NCBI GenBank assembly: GCA_009779855.1
Contig: WRBC01000001.1
Location: 1-64,000 of the forward strand
Source of the DNA: Coriobacteriia bacterium
Lineage (GTDB): Bacteria > Actinomycetota > Coriobacteriia > WRKU01 > WQUG01
Length of the DNA stretch: 64,000 nt
Reading direction: 5' to 3'
A model generated the notes under the pieces. The model was not told where the DNA came from. It made no database searches and saw only the letters and a list, made by a program, of their open reading frames with translations. Numbering within the stretch: the stretch's first letter is position 1; every line of letters starts with the position of its first letter. Below, piece after piece: positions 1-6,590 of this stretch. The translations under genes were made by a program, and so were the position numbers.

Positions 1-38
1 AGTGTGTTTCTATAGCCTGTGAGCTGGGCAAACCTTAA

Positions 39-260
39 TCACAGAGCTTCAAATATGTAGGGGGAGGTGGGTACTGGGTACATCGCGTTTTCATAAATTG
101 CGCTACAGGTCTGTTTATCGCCCATTTTACCTTCGCAAACTAGGGTAAATATGCGGGGTGGCACACTTGCTTCAGCAGCCAAAACAGCACACCGATTCTC
201 AGAAATAGCAGAAAATATCTCACGGCACGTTCCGTACCCCCTGATGTCCATATCTAACAT
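39..260 (-). CDS. small hypothetical protein (73 aa), uncertain
   Basis: Short open frame of unknown function. I favour the internal ATG whose complement is at 258-260 because a GGAGGGT Shine-Dalgarno-like stretch (complement of 263-269) sits a few bases upstream; a longer frame starts further out without such a signal. The product carries several cysteines and ends in a Pro/Ser-rich tail; no domain or membrane segment is recognisable. It lies in the accessory DNA left of the tRNA-Arg scar, so it would be cargo of the integrated element. It could be a chance frame. Confidence 0.35.
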   Translation of the reverse strand: MLDMDIRGYGTCREIFSAISENRCAVLAAEASVPPRIFTLVCEGKMGDKQTCSAIYENAMYPVPTSPYIFEAL

Positions 261-630
261 ATACCCTCCCCCCGCCCCACATCTAAATAGAGCGCACCAA
301 GCCACACTAATCGCAGCAGTTAGTCCACTGTAGACATGACATGCCTAGGATGTCAGTTGATGTCATTAGTAAGCACATCCGAGCTATGTAGAACTGGCTG
401 GCTCGATATACCTGTAGCCCACATCCACGCACCAAAGAGTTAACACTTGTGAGCCTTTGAAGCAAGGAAGCAGAGGAAGCAATATTGGGTGTAGTCATGT
501 AGTAAATATGATACAAACCATGTACACCTATGTAACAAGTCATGTAAATAGAAGCACTTGCTCACTAGGTACACCAAGAGCAAAGGGCATGAAAACTGAT
601 AAACTTGTGGAGACAGAAAGAGGATACATA
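261..630. other. non-coding stretch, nothing clear
   Basis: No convincing gene on either strand between the small leftward frame and the HTH-like gene. Short frames here lack ribosome sites and recognisable protein character. The 3' part presumably holds the promoter of the next gene, but no good -35/-10 pair stands out. Confidence 0.4.
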
Positions 631-906
631 ATGAACAGAATTGAACAAGCAAAGTATTTAGGCGTTCAACCAACGTCAAAGTATCTCGACTACACCGAAC
701 AGCGCATTGATGATGTAAAAAAGATACTTGATGAGCCTATAGGGATTAACGAAGTGGCAGCCAAGCATTGGGGAATTAGCGAGACGCATGTTGTAAGCCA
801 CTTCGAAAGCGGAGGTGTCTCTGGTGCCTATGAGGACAACAACGGTCACTGGATGATAACTCGAAGGGATATAGATAACTACTTGGAGAACTCAAGAGCT
901 GACTAG
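631..906 (+). CDS. small HTH/excisionase-like DNA-binding protein
   Basis: A 91-residue protein starting at ATG 631, chosen because AGAGGA at about 619-624 gives correct ribosome-site spacing; the same frame extends upstream to 457 without such a signal. The middle (GINEVAAKHWGISETHVV) reads like a helix-turn-helix, and the C-terminal half (GGVSGAYEDNNGHWMITRRD) resembles the MerR/excisionase-type wing followed by 'W.I.r.di..yl', the usual end of helix-turn-helix 'domain 17' proteins in mobile elements. What I infer: a DNA-binding recombination-directionality factor or regulator of the integrated element that ends at the tRNA-Arg scar. No integrase gene is in view; it would be further left. 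Confidence 0.6.
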   Translation: MNRIEQAKYLGVQPTSKYLDYTEQRIDDVKKILDEPIGINEVAAKHWGISETHVVSHFESGGVSGAYEDNNGHWMITRRDIDNYLENSRAD

Positions 907-1104
907 CTGTTTACATCCTTTGGAATAGCTTCAGGTCATCCCATCGCATCCGACCTATGGACAGCTGCAAGCACGGCATTGTGTAAGGATGCCTAACACT
1001 TACACCTGCCCACAGACGGATGCTACGTTGCGCTATGTTGACAGCTCGTGTGCGCAAGGTCATGCACCGATAAATTGTAGCCAAATGCTGCTACAATAAC
1101 ATTC
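907..1104. other. intergenic region with a shared 21-bp motif
   Basis: Non-coding. It contains ATCCCATCGCATCCGACCTAT at 938-958, nearly identical to a copy at 3963-3983. The 3' end (1085-1104) provides the start region of the nuclease-like gene, which begins with GTG and has no strong Shine-Dalgarno sequence. Confidence 0.45.
938..958 (+). repeat. copy 1 of a 21-bp accessory-region motif
   Basis: ATCCCATCGCATCCGACCTAT. It matches 3963-3983 at 19 of 21 positions in the same orientation. Both copies lie shortly after the stop codon of a small accessory gene (906 and 3959). Function unknown; possibly a recombination site or common module border. Confidence 0.6.
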
Positions 1105-1494
1105 GTGAAAAATCAGACTGGACAAATCATTATCCCTAGCGGAGTAAATGTTTGGGCGCATGAGCTAAAGACTGCTCAAGCCTTAGCTGACGCAGGTTTT
1201 ACTGTTGAGTTTATACGCAAGAGTGAAGGCGACAGAGAGCGCAGTGCTGATGCTTATATCTCTCAAGTCAAGTGGGAGTTCAAAGCACCCAACGGCAGCA
1301 AACTCTCATTGGTTGAGAAGAACCTACGTCGCGGATTAAAGCAATGCGATAAGATAGCCTTTGATTCTCACCGTGTTAAACGCATTCCAGATGATGCCAT
1401 TGAGCGAGAACTAATGAAGTGGTCGATGGAGATAAAAGGTCTCAGCAAGCTCATGTTCATAAATCGTCATAGGAAAATCATAGATATTAAGTAG
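1105..1494 (+). CDS. CdiA C-terminal-like orphan nuclease (PD-(D/E)xK type)
   Basis: A 129-residue protein with GTG start. The sequence fits the CdiA-CT tRNA-nuclease-like family seen as free-standing genes in actinobacterial mobile elements: an N-terminal helix (HELKTAQALADAGFTVEFI), then an acidic residue followed by a strand with W-E-F-K-A-P, then a helix and IAFDSHRVK. The Asp/Glu...E-x-K arrangement is what one expects of a PD-(D/E)xK active site; in known CdiA-CT toxins of this class the target is tRNA. No secretion domain and no adjacent immunity gene are visible, so it may instead be a mobile-element factor. Followed by a terminator. Family assignment moderate; substrate is inference. 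Confidence 0.55.
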   Translation: MKNQTGQIIIPSGVNVWAHELKTAQALADAGFTVEFIRKSEGDRERSADAYISQVKWEFKAPNGSKLSLVEKNLRRGLKQCDKIAFDSHRVKRIPDDAIERELMKWSMEIKGLSKLMFINRHRKIIDIK

Positions 1495-1518
1495 TGAACC
1501 TGCTATACTAAATGTGCA

Positions 1519-1567
1519 GAAACCCCCGAAAGGTGCGTAAGTACCTCCTCCGGGGTTTCCTTACTTT
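1519..1567 (+). terminator. Rho-independent terminator
   Basis: Inverted repeat GAAACCCC (1519-1526) / GGGGTTTC (1552-1559) with a partly paired interior, followed by TTACTTTT. It closes the nuclease-like gene. Confidence 0.65.
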
Positions 1568-1650
1568 TCAGTCAATTTTTTGTGATTGGAGAGGGTAGAA
1601 GCCGCCCCAATGTTGAGCATCAAGACGGCTTTCATTGGCATTATTTGTTT

Positions 1651-1771
1651 ACTATCACCTACTATCACAGAACTATCACAGTGCGAACGAACGCCAACAA
1701 TTGCGGACAACTGTGGACAAACGTCTGACCTGCGATTATGTGATGTAAACAGACTTGTGTGAATGTGGACA
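1651..1771 (+). repeat. short direct repeats next to the att scar (possible integrase arm sites)
   Basis: ACTATCAC occurs three times, at 1651-1658, 1661-1668 and 1672-1679 (one helical turn apart). A second motif, TG(T/C)GGACA, occurs at 1702-1709, 1712-1719 and 1764-1771. They lie between the element's last gene and the tRNA-Arg fragment, where tyrosine integrases and excisionases bind arm-type sites. Role inferred from position. Confidence 0.5.
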
Positions 1772-1787
1772 GATGCTTAATTTCGAG

Positions 1788-1832
1788 CTTCTAATCCGTA
1801 GGCCCGGGGTTCGAATCCCTGTGGGCGCACCA
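1788..1832 (+). pseudogene. 3' half of tRNA-Arg(TCT): integration scar (att)
   Basis: Begins exactly at the anticodon loop (CTTCTAA, anticodon TCT), continues with the 3' anticodon strand, variable loop, a well-paired T arm (CGGGG TTCGAAT CCCTG), the 3' acceptor strand TGGGCGC, discriminator A and encoded CCA. The bases upstream (1741-1787) do not form the D arm or the 5' acceptor strand, so the gene is only a 3' half. Such fragments are left at the distal end of elements whose integrase recombines in the anticodon loop; the intact tRNA should then lie to the left, outside the window. Confidence 0.8.
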
Positions 1833-1937
1833 TTTTCTGATCTGACCCACTACCTTTCATAAATTCTTTAGAATCTTTGTAATTATGAAGTGAGGCACGA
1901 TGATAAGAAGCTGTGAGCACAATCAATTCTGCCGCGT

Positions 1938-2708
1938 CTACGCTGACTTGAAACTTTCGCTGGTTTCGTTCTCTGTTGAGGAATAAAGCTTGTGTACTTC
2001 ATCCAATTTATCGAGATGGGTGCGTAGCGGAGCAGGGACTGTGCACTCAAGTGCTGCGTACACATACTCAGTTGCGTTCACTAGCAGGCCTGCTGATGAG
2101 CCAAGGTAAGCGAGCAAATCAGCCTCGCTTACAGGCTTGTTGTACACAACTCGGAAATTTTCTTCATCCAACGGCTCAAGGTGGCGAGATATGAGCGCGG
2201 ACTCACTGTTGTGCGTATCAAAACATAGCTTCCTGTAGACTCCATCGTACACCTCCTCTACATTTGCGCGTTTGAATTTTTCGATAACGCTAAGAGGCTT
2301 GACTCCCTTTTCGGTCAATACGCTCAGTTGTTGAATCGTGGAATCTTGGATATCTGTGAAGTCTGGTGACTTAGCTATTTCGCAGATGAAAGTGTTTCCT
2401 GCAGCCGCCTTCGAGTATATTCTCTTTTGTCGGTCTAGGTTCGCTGCTCTAATGTATTCTAGATAGGAGGGATCTTCAGCCAAGTTAGCGAGGTCAATGT
2501 AGGCTTCAAGCTGAACTCGCAGTACGGCACCGAGTCCTGCATTGCCATTATTTTTCGCCAAGATCAGTATGCATCCTGTGAGTTCAAGGATTGAACCGTA
2601 CAGGGCCACCAAGAAGAAGTGCCATGGATGAGTCTTGTTAAATTGAAGTTCGGATGCGCTGCTATGGCATTCAGCGTGAAGCACACTCAAGTAATCATCT
2701 ATCTGCAT
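1938..2708 (-). CDS. DUF5677 family protein
   Basis: A 256-residue, largely helical cytoplasmic protein of unknown function. The segment HPWHFFLVALYGSILELT with the following R-x-x-LEAYIDL matches the DUF5677 signature as I remember it. The end is acidic and Ser/Thr-rich. It is isolated between two inward-facing tRNA 3' halves (1788-1832 and 2848-2892), so it is accessory cargo. Start is ATG at 2708 (complement); no strong Shine-Dalgarno sequence. DUF5677 genes occur in variable islands and some are suspected of defence roles; nothing here proves that. Confidence 0.65.
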   Translation of the reverse strand: MQIDDYLSVLHAECHSSASELQFNKTHPWHFFLVALYGSILELTGCILILAKNNGNAGLGAVLRVQLEAYIDLANLAEDPSYLEYIRAANLDRQKRIYSKAAAGNTFICEIAKSPDFTDIQDSTIQQLSVLTEKGVKPLSVIEKFKRANVEEVYDGVYRKLCFDTHNSESALISRHLEPLDEENFRVVYNKPVSEADLLAYLGSSAGLLVNATEYVYAALECTVPAPLRTHLDKLDEVHKLYSSTENETSESFKSA

Positions 2709-2847
2709 TAGCTGATGTCCTCCTTGTGTAGTCCCAGCATCACTTCTGTCGATAGGATAGAGTATATCGAATCTCCAGCGAAGAATTCTGAAAGAGGTCT
2801 AGTTGCTGCAATCGCGTCGTGCAAAGTTGGGATTGTTGTAGTGCTGT

Positions 2848-2892
2848 TGGTCGCGGGGGGCGGATTTGAACCACCGACCTTCGGGTTATGAG
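2848..2892 (-). pseudogene. 3' half of a tRNA-Met(CAT): second integration scar
   Basis: On the minus strand the sequence runs from the anticodon loop CTCATAA through CCCGA, the variable loop, a T arm (GGTGG TTCAAAT CCGCC), acceptor strand CCCCGCG, A and CCA. The CCC in the anticodon stem resembles the initiator tRNA. No D arm or 5' acceptor strand exists beyond 2892. Like the tRNA-Arg fragment it begins at the anticodon loop, as expected of an integrase crossover relic. No intact tRNA-Met on this strand is in the window. Confidence 0.75.
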
Positions 2893-2940
2893 GAATAGTG
2901 AAATATTTTAATTGGCATGAATTTTGTACATTTTTCTGTA

Positions 2941-2969
2941 TTGACATTTGTATGTTATTTCGCAACAAT
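2941..2969 (+). promoter_or_regulatory. promoter of the toxin-antitoxin operon
   Basis: TTGACA at 2941-2946 and, 17 bp on, a weak -10 (AACAAT, 2964-2969), followed by AGGAGG (2986-2991) before the antitoxin ATG. Nearby ACATTT/TGTATT/GTACAT elements could be antitoxin operators, but no clean palindrome was found. Confidence 0.45.
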
Positions 2970-2999
2970 TAGAGTACATAACACTAGGAGGAACTAAGG

Positions 3000-3335
3000 A
3001 TGACTACACATACACTTCCAAAAATTAGACCACTTTCTGACCTAAGAACAAGCATTGGTGAAATAACTGCGTTTGTTGATGAGAAGCAAGCACCAGTAGT
3101 TCTTACTAAGCACGGTCGTGGCAGATACGTATTACTAGGTGTTGAAGAATATGACGAGTTAATCACTCATCAAAACCCTGCTTCAGACCACAGCTTCCCA
3201 GATAGTTTTCCGCGCTTTACTTCTATGGATGCTTTGAGAGAAAAGCTAGAAGTAGGACTTCAAGACATTGCAGAAGGGTGCACAATTCCTCTTGGTGAAG
3301 CAATGCAAGAAATAAGAGACAAACATGGCTTATGA
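3000..3335 (+). CDS. Phd/YefM-type antitoxin
   Basis: A 111-residue protein with the Phd/YefM pattern: an N-terminal beta-hairpin and helix (IRPLSDLRTSIGEITAFV), then 'PVVLTKHGRGRYVLLGVEEY', the conserved strand that contacts DNA and dimerises. The C-terminal third (EKLEVGLQDIAEGCTIPLGE) is the toxin-neutralising tail typical of RelB/YefM proteins paired with ParE toxins. Ribosome site AGGAGG lies just upstream. It overlaps the toxin gene by 11 bp, the usual translationally coupled order. Expected role: neutralise the ParE/RelE protein and repress the operon. Confidence 0.85.
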   Translation: MTTHTLPKIRPLSDLRTSIGEITAFVDEKQAPVVLTKHGRGRYVLLGVEEYDELITHQNPASDHSFPDSFPRFTSMDALREKLEVGLQDIAEGCTIPLGEAMQEIRDKHGL

Positions 3336-3645
3336 GGTTATTCTCTCTACCTCTGCTCAAGCTGATGTAGATGCCATTGCAGAGTACATTTCAGTTAACT
3401 TAGATAACCCTCAAGCAGCTGGTCAGTTACTCGACCGAATACAATACGTCTTAGAGCTAGTAAGTGATAGCCCTGAAATGTTTTCGTATGCCAAAGAGCC
3501 TGCGCTTGCAAAGATGGGCTGTCGTTCATTTAATGTCGGCAACTATCTCGTGTTCTACAGGATAAGAGCAAAGGAAGAAGTTATTGATGTTGTTGGTGTC
3601 ATCTATGGCAAGAGGGACTTTGAAAACTGGGAACTGCAATCATGA
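3325..3645 (+). CDS. RelE/ParE family toxin
   Basis: A 106-residue protein of the RelE/ParE fold: N-terminal strand (YEVILSTSAQADVDAIAEYI), paired helices, and the core end 'CRSFNVGNYLVFYRI...VIDVVGVIYGKRDFENW', where the arginine and tyrosine positions and final strand match ParE toxins. ParE proteins poison DNA gyrase and RelE proteins cleave ribosome-bound mRNA; the sequence alone does not decide between them, though 'adVDAIAEYI' favours ParE. The gene overlaps the antitoxin upstream and the third gene downstream (4 bp). Confidence 0.85.
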   Translation: MAYEVILSTSAQADVDAIAEYISVNLDNPQAAGQLLDRIQYVLELVSDSPEMFSYAKEPALAKMGCRSFNVGNYLVFYRIRAKEEVIDVVGVIYGKRDFENWELQS

Positions 3646-3959
3646 AAGCAAGCATTACTTCATATGACACATCCGAGTACCTCAAAGATGATAAGGATAT
3701 AGCAGGATACCTTGAGGCAATCATGAGAGAAAACCCTGCTTTGTTCCATGTAGCCCTTGGTGATGTTGCTCGTGCACTTGGTATGGCAGAGCTTGCTGAA
3801 AGGACAGGGCTATCTCGTGAGACTTTGTACCACTCTTTGTCAAAGGATGATGACCTACGCTACTCAACGGTATGCAAGATACTTTCTGCCTGTGGTGTAA
3901 ACCATATCAAGTTTGGAAGCAGTGTACCTTCTGACAATACAGAAGCTGTAGTAGTCTAG
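3642..3959 (+). CDS. addiction-module antidote, HTH protein (COG3636-like)
   Basis: A 105-residue helix-turn-helix protein of the 'probable addiction module antidote' family: 'YDTSEYLKDDKDIAGYLEAI' at the N-terminus, then 'ALGDVARALGMAELAERTGLSRETLY' and 'LSKDDDLRYSTVCKILSACG', a Cro/HigA-like fold. Members normally pair with their own RelE-type toxin, but here the gene overlaps by 4 bp (ATGA) a toxin already served by a Phd/YefM antitoxin. It may act as operon regulator or second antitoxin. Ends just before the repeated 21-bp motif. Confidence 0.8.
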   Translation: MKASITSYDTSEYLKDDKDIAGYLEAIMRENPALFHVALGDVARALGMAELAERTGLSRETLYHSLSKDDDLRYSTVCKILSACGVNHIKFGSSVPSDNTEAVVV

Positions 3960-3962
3960 CCT

Positions 3963-3983
3963 ATCCCGCCGCATCCGACCTAT
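3963..3983 (+). repeat. copy 2 of the 21-bp accessory-region motif
   Basis: ATCCCGCCGCATCCGACCTAT, four bases after the stop of the HTH antidote; 19 of 21 bases match 938-958. Confidence 0.6.
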
Positions 3984-4057
3984 ATAAGTCCGTGATATGC
4001 TTGAAGGAAGAAGAGGTAAGCAGCATTAACATTAACTGTAGAAGATGAGATTGCAGA

Positions 4058-5035
4058 TTGTCTTTAAGAAAAATCAAGCATCCAGAACTTTTTCAAGACT
4101 TGCATGGTAGTAACTACTTTGAAGGATGGTACTTCAAATTCCAGGATGCCAGCGGTGAGATTCTTGCTGTGATTCCAGGGATATCAAGGACAAAAGATAA
4201 AGAGTTTGCTTTCATCCAGGTTCTCAGCAGTCACCTAAGTATTGCTACGTATACAAAGTATGATATTGAGGACTTCCATTACGATGAGGATCCTTGGAGT
4301 ATTCGCATTGCTGATAATTACTTTGGCCTTGACCGTATTGAGCTACATATTTTGGCAGATGACATTGAGTTAATTGGTAAGTTTAATCTTGCAAATATTA
4401 TCCCCTTAAGAACAAGTTTTTATGCTCCCAGCATCATGGGTCCCTTCGCTTACCTGAATTCTATGGAATGCTACCATGCTGTGCTGAGTATGCACCATGA
4501 GATAAGTGGGCAGGCAAGGTTAAATGGACAACTTCTTGACTTTGACGATAGCTGTGGTTACCTCGAAAAGGATTGGGGAAGATCCTTTCCTAAAGAGTAT
4601 ATCTGGATTCATGGGCAAGACGTGCTTTCTCACGATACGTTATTCTTTTCGCTGGCACGCATTCCTCTTGCGGGGCGTAGCTTTGATGGCTTGATTGCTG
4701 TTTTCTATGTGGATGGTGTTCAGCACAGGTTTGCTACTTATAATCTTGCTCATGTTAAAACTTTTACTAAGAATGGAGACAGTTACCTGCTTGAGGTTAA
4801 GCAGGGTGAACATACATTAAGGTTAAGACTTCAGATGCGTGATGCCCATCCACTATTGTCTCCGCAGCTGGGGGAAATGAGCGGCACTATTAAAGAAAGT
4901 CTTACAAGCACCTGTGAAGTCCAGTTGTTGCGGAATTCACAAATCTTGGCGCAAAGAACCTTTAAGCCGGCATTGGCAGAGGTAGAGTGGAAGAGCTTTG
5001 ACTGCGTGGAGAGGTCATTGACCGTTCTGGAATAG
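4058..5035 (+). CDS. tocopherol cyclase-like protein
   Basis: A 325-residue soluble protein with the hallmarks of the tocopherol-cyclase-like family: N-terminal 'LHGSNYFEGWYFKF', where ligand-facing tryptophan and tyrosine residues sit, and mid-protein 'GYLEKDWGRSFPKEYIWIHG'. Plant and cyanobacterial members close the chromanol ring of vitamin E; bacterial homologues in Firmicutes and Coriobacteriia have no proven role and are probably lipocalin-like lipid-binding or cyclase proteins. No signal peptide. Start is TTG 4058 (next residues SLRKIKHPELF); the ribosome site is weak. It stands alone between the toxin-antitoxin operon and a convergent membrane-protein gene. Confidence 0.7.
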   Translation: MSLRKIKHPELFQDLHGSNYFEGWYFKFQDASGEILAVIPGISRTKDKEFAFIQVLSSHLSIATYTKYDIEDFHYDEDPWSIRIADNYFGLDRIELHILADDIELIGKFNLANIIPLRTSFYAPSIMGPFAYLNSMECYHAVLSMHHEISGQARLNGQLLDFDDSCGYLEKDWGRSFPKEYIWIHGQDVLSHDTLFFSLARIPLAGRSFDGLIAVFYVDGVQHRFATYNLAHVKTFTKNGDSYLLEVKQGEHTLRLRLQMRDAHPLLSPQLGEMSGTIKESLTSTCEVQLLRNSQILAQRTFKPALAEVEWKSFDCVERSLTVLE

Positions 5036-5093
5036 CTTGGCAAGTCATGACTAGGCATCCATAAAATTTTGCAGATGACGATCAAGAAACTGA

Positions 5094-6590
5094 TCAACTC
5101 TTGCTTCTTCTCGTTTTGTGAATGTGAATTAGTCCAAGCATCTGAATGGTTATCAGTGGCGTTAAAGCGACCATAGCTATGAGCCCAAAAGCATCCGCTG
5201 CTACGTTTCCCTCCAAAGCTATTGATGCCCCTATTGCAAAAGGCAAGAGAAAGGCAGACGTCAAAGGACCACTTGCTACACCTCCTGCATCAAAGGCGAT
5301 CGAGGTAAATTTCTTAGGAACAAAGAAACTTAATCCCAAAGCAAGAGCATATCCAGGCACTAGTATCCACATGATAGGCAAGTGAGTCAGTACGCGCATC
5401 ATTGATAAGCCAACGGCTGTGGCAACACCTATGGCGAGTGACCATCTCATCGCTTTTTGAGAGATTGCGCCACTAGTAATTTCAGTCACTTGTTTGTTCA
5501 AGACACGAACTGCTGGCTCTGCTGTTATTACAAGAAAACCTAAGACCGTGCCTATAGGCACTAACAGCCATCTGTGACTTAACGATGCCAAACTTTCTCC
5601 CAGCAAGTTTCCTGCAAGCAAGAAACCTACGTTTGCACCGGTGAGGAACAGGACAAGTCCACCAAAGGTAAACAATGCACCTATGATAATCTTTGCAATC
5701 TGCCTTGCTTCAACTTGCCATGATTGTATGGCAAAAACTTTAAGTTTCACTGCAAGTATTTTGGCTACAGCAAAAAGTAAGACAATGGGGATAAGGGAAA
5801 GGCTTACTTCCCATATGTACGTAGAAATCATCGCAAAGAATTCAGCCAGCAGCATATTCGTATATCCGTATGAAGGAACGTGCATTGCAGGTAAGACACT
5901 AGTACCCTCTGGGGAGTATATTAAACTTAAGATCAGAACAGCAATAATTGGACCGATTGAACAGATCGCAATAAGACCAAAGCTATTGGATCTTCCACCC
6001 CCACTGCTTCGTGCAACTGCCACTCCTAGAGCCAAGATGAAAGGTACAGTCATAGCTCCTGTGGTGGCTCCACCCGCATCAAAGGCTAGAGGTAAAAAAT
6101 CCCCTGAAGCAAAGCAAGCTAAGGCAAATAGTACTCCGTAGGACACAAGGAGGATTGGTCGTGAATGAAGGTTTAGTGCTGTACGGACAAGCCCAATCGC
6201 CAGAAAAATTCCGACCCCTATGGCTACAGCGATTATAAGAATAAGTGCAGGGATATTAGGTGTTTGTTCTGCCAGGACTATGGGTCCTGGTTCTGCTATG
6301 GTGATGATAAATCCTGAGATCAGCCCTAAAAATACTAAAAGAACCAGGTTTCTTTTCTTGGTAGCAAGGGTACCCAGAGCATCGCCCATTGGTGTCATAG
6401 CCAAGTCTGCTCCAAGGGTAAAGACTGCCAATCCGACAATGATGAAGCCTGCCCCTACGATGAACAGTAGGGCCACATCTACAGGTTTTGGCACAATAGT
6501 AAATCCTAGAATCAGTACAAAAATAGCTATAGGGATAACGGCAGAGGCAGCACCCCTCATGCTTTTTTGCAGTGCCTTAATTATCGACAT
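5094..6590 (-). CDS. DUF1538 membrane protein
   Basis: A 498-residue integral membrane protein with about a dozen hydrophobic segments. It is an internal duplication: each half carries a copy of the family's glycine-rich re-entrant motif, 'AFDAGGATTGAMTVPFILA' and 'AFDAGGVASGPLTSAFLLP', and each also contains an 'AEP' motif ('TIAEPGP', 'TAEPAV'). Pseudo-twofold repeats of this kind are typical of secondary ion transporters, but the DUF1538 substrate is not established to my knowledge. The start overlaps the end of the P-type ATPase gene by 10 bp, so the two are translationally coupled, which suggests a role linked to cation homeostasis. Confidence 0.8.
   Translation of the reverse strand: MSIIKALQKSMRGAASAVIPIAIFVLILGFTIVPKPVDVALLFIVGAGFIIVGLAVFTLGADLAMTPMGDALGTLATKKRNLVLLVFLGLISGFIITIAEPGPIVLAEQTPNIPALILIIAVAIGVGIFLAIGLVRTALNLHSRPILLVSYGVLFALACFASGDFLPLAFDAGGATTGAMTVPFILALGVAVARSSGGGRSNSFGLIAICSIGPIIAVLILSLIYSPEGTSVLPAMHVPSYGYTNMLLAEFFAMISTYIWEVSLSLIPIVLLFAVAKILAVKLKVFAIQSWQVEARQIAKIIIGALFTFGGLVLFLTGANVGFLLAGNLLGESLASLSHRWLLVPIGTVLGFLVITAEPAVRVLNKQVTEITSGAISQKAMRWSLAIGVATAVGLSMMRVLTHLPIMWILVPGYALALGLSFFVPKKFTSIAFDAGGVASGPLTSAFLLPFAIGASIALEGNVAADAFGLIAMVALTPLITIQMLGLIHIHKTRRSKS

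Noticed and set aside
457..630. N-terminal extension of the HTH-like protein
   Set aside because: No ribosome site; the ATG at 631 has one and gives a typical small HTH protein.
1651..1680. CRISPR-like or iteron array (ACTATCAC x3)
   Set aside because: Repeats are 8 bp with 2-3 bp spacing, no CRISPR spacers, no replication gene near; integrase arm sites fit better.
1788..1832. Complete tRNA-Arg gene
   Set aside because: No D arm or 5' acceptor strand upstream; only the 3' half is present.
2708..2968. 86-residue open frame on the minus strand
   Set aside because: It reads straight through the tRNA-Met 3' half (its NPKVGGSNPPP stretch is translated tRNA), so it is not a protein gene.
5641..6141. 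166-residue frame antisense to DUF1538
   Set aside because: Mirror of a well-supported membrane protein; composition fits a shadow.
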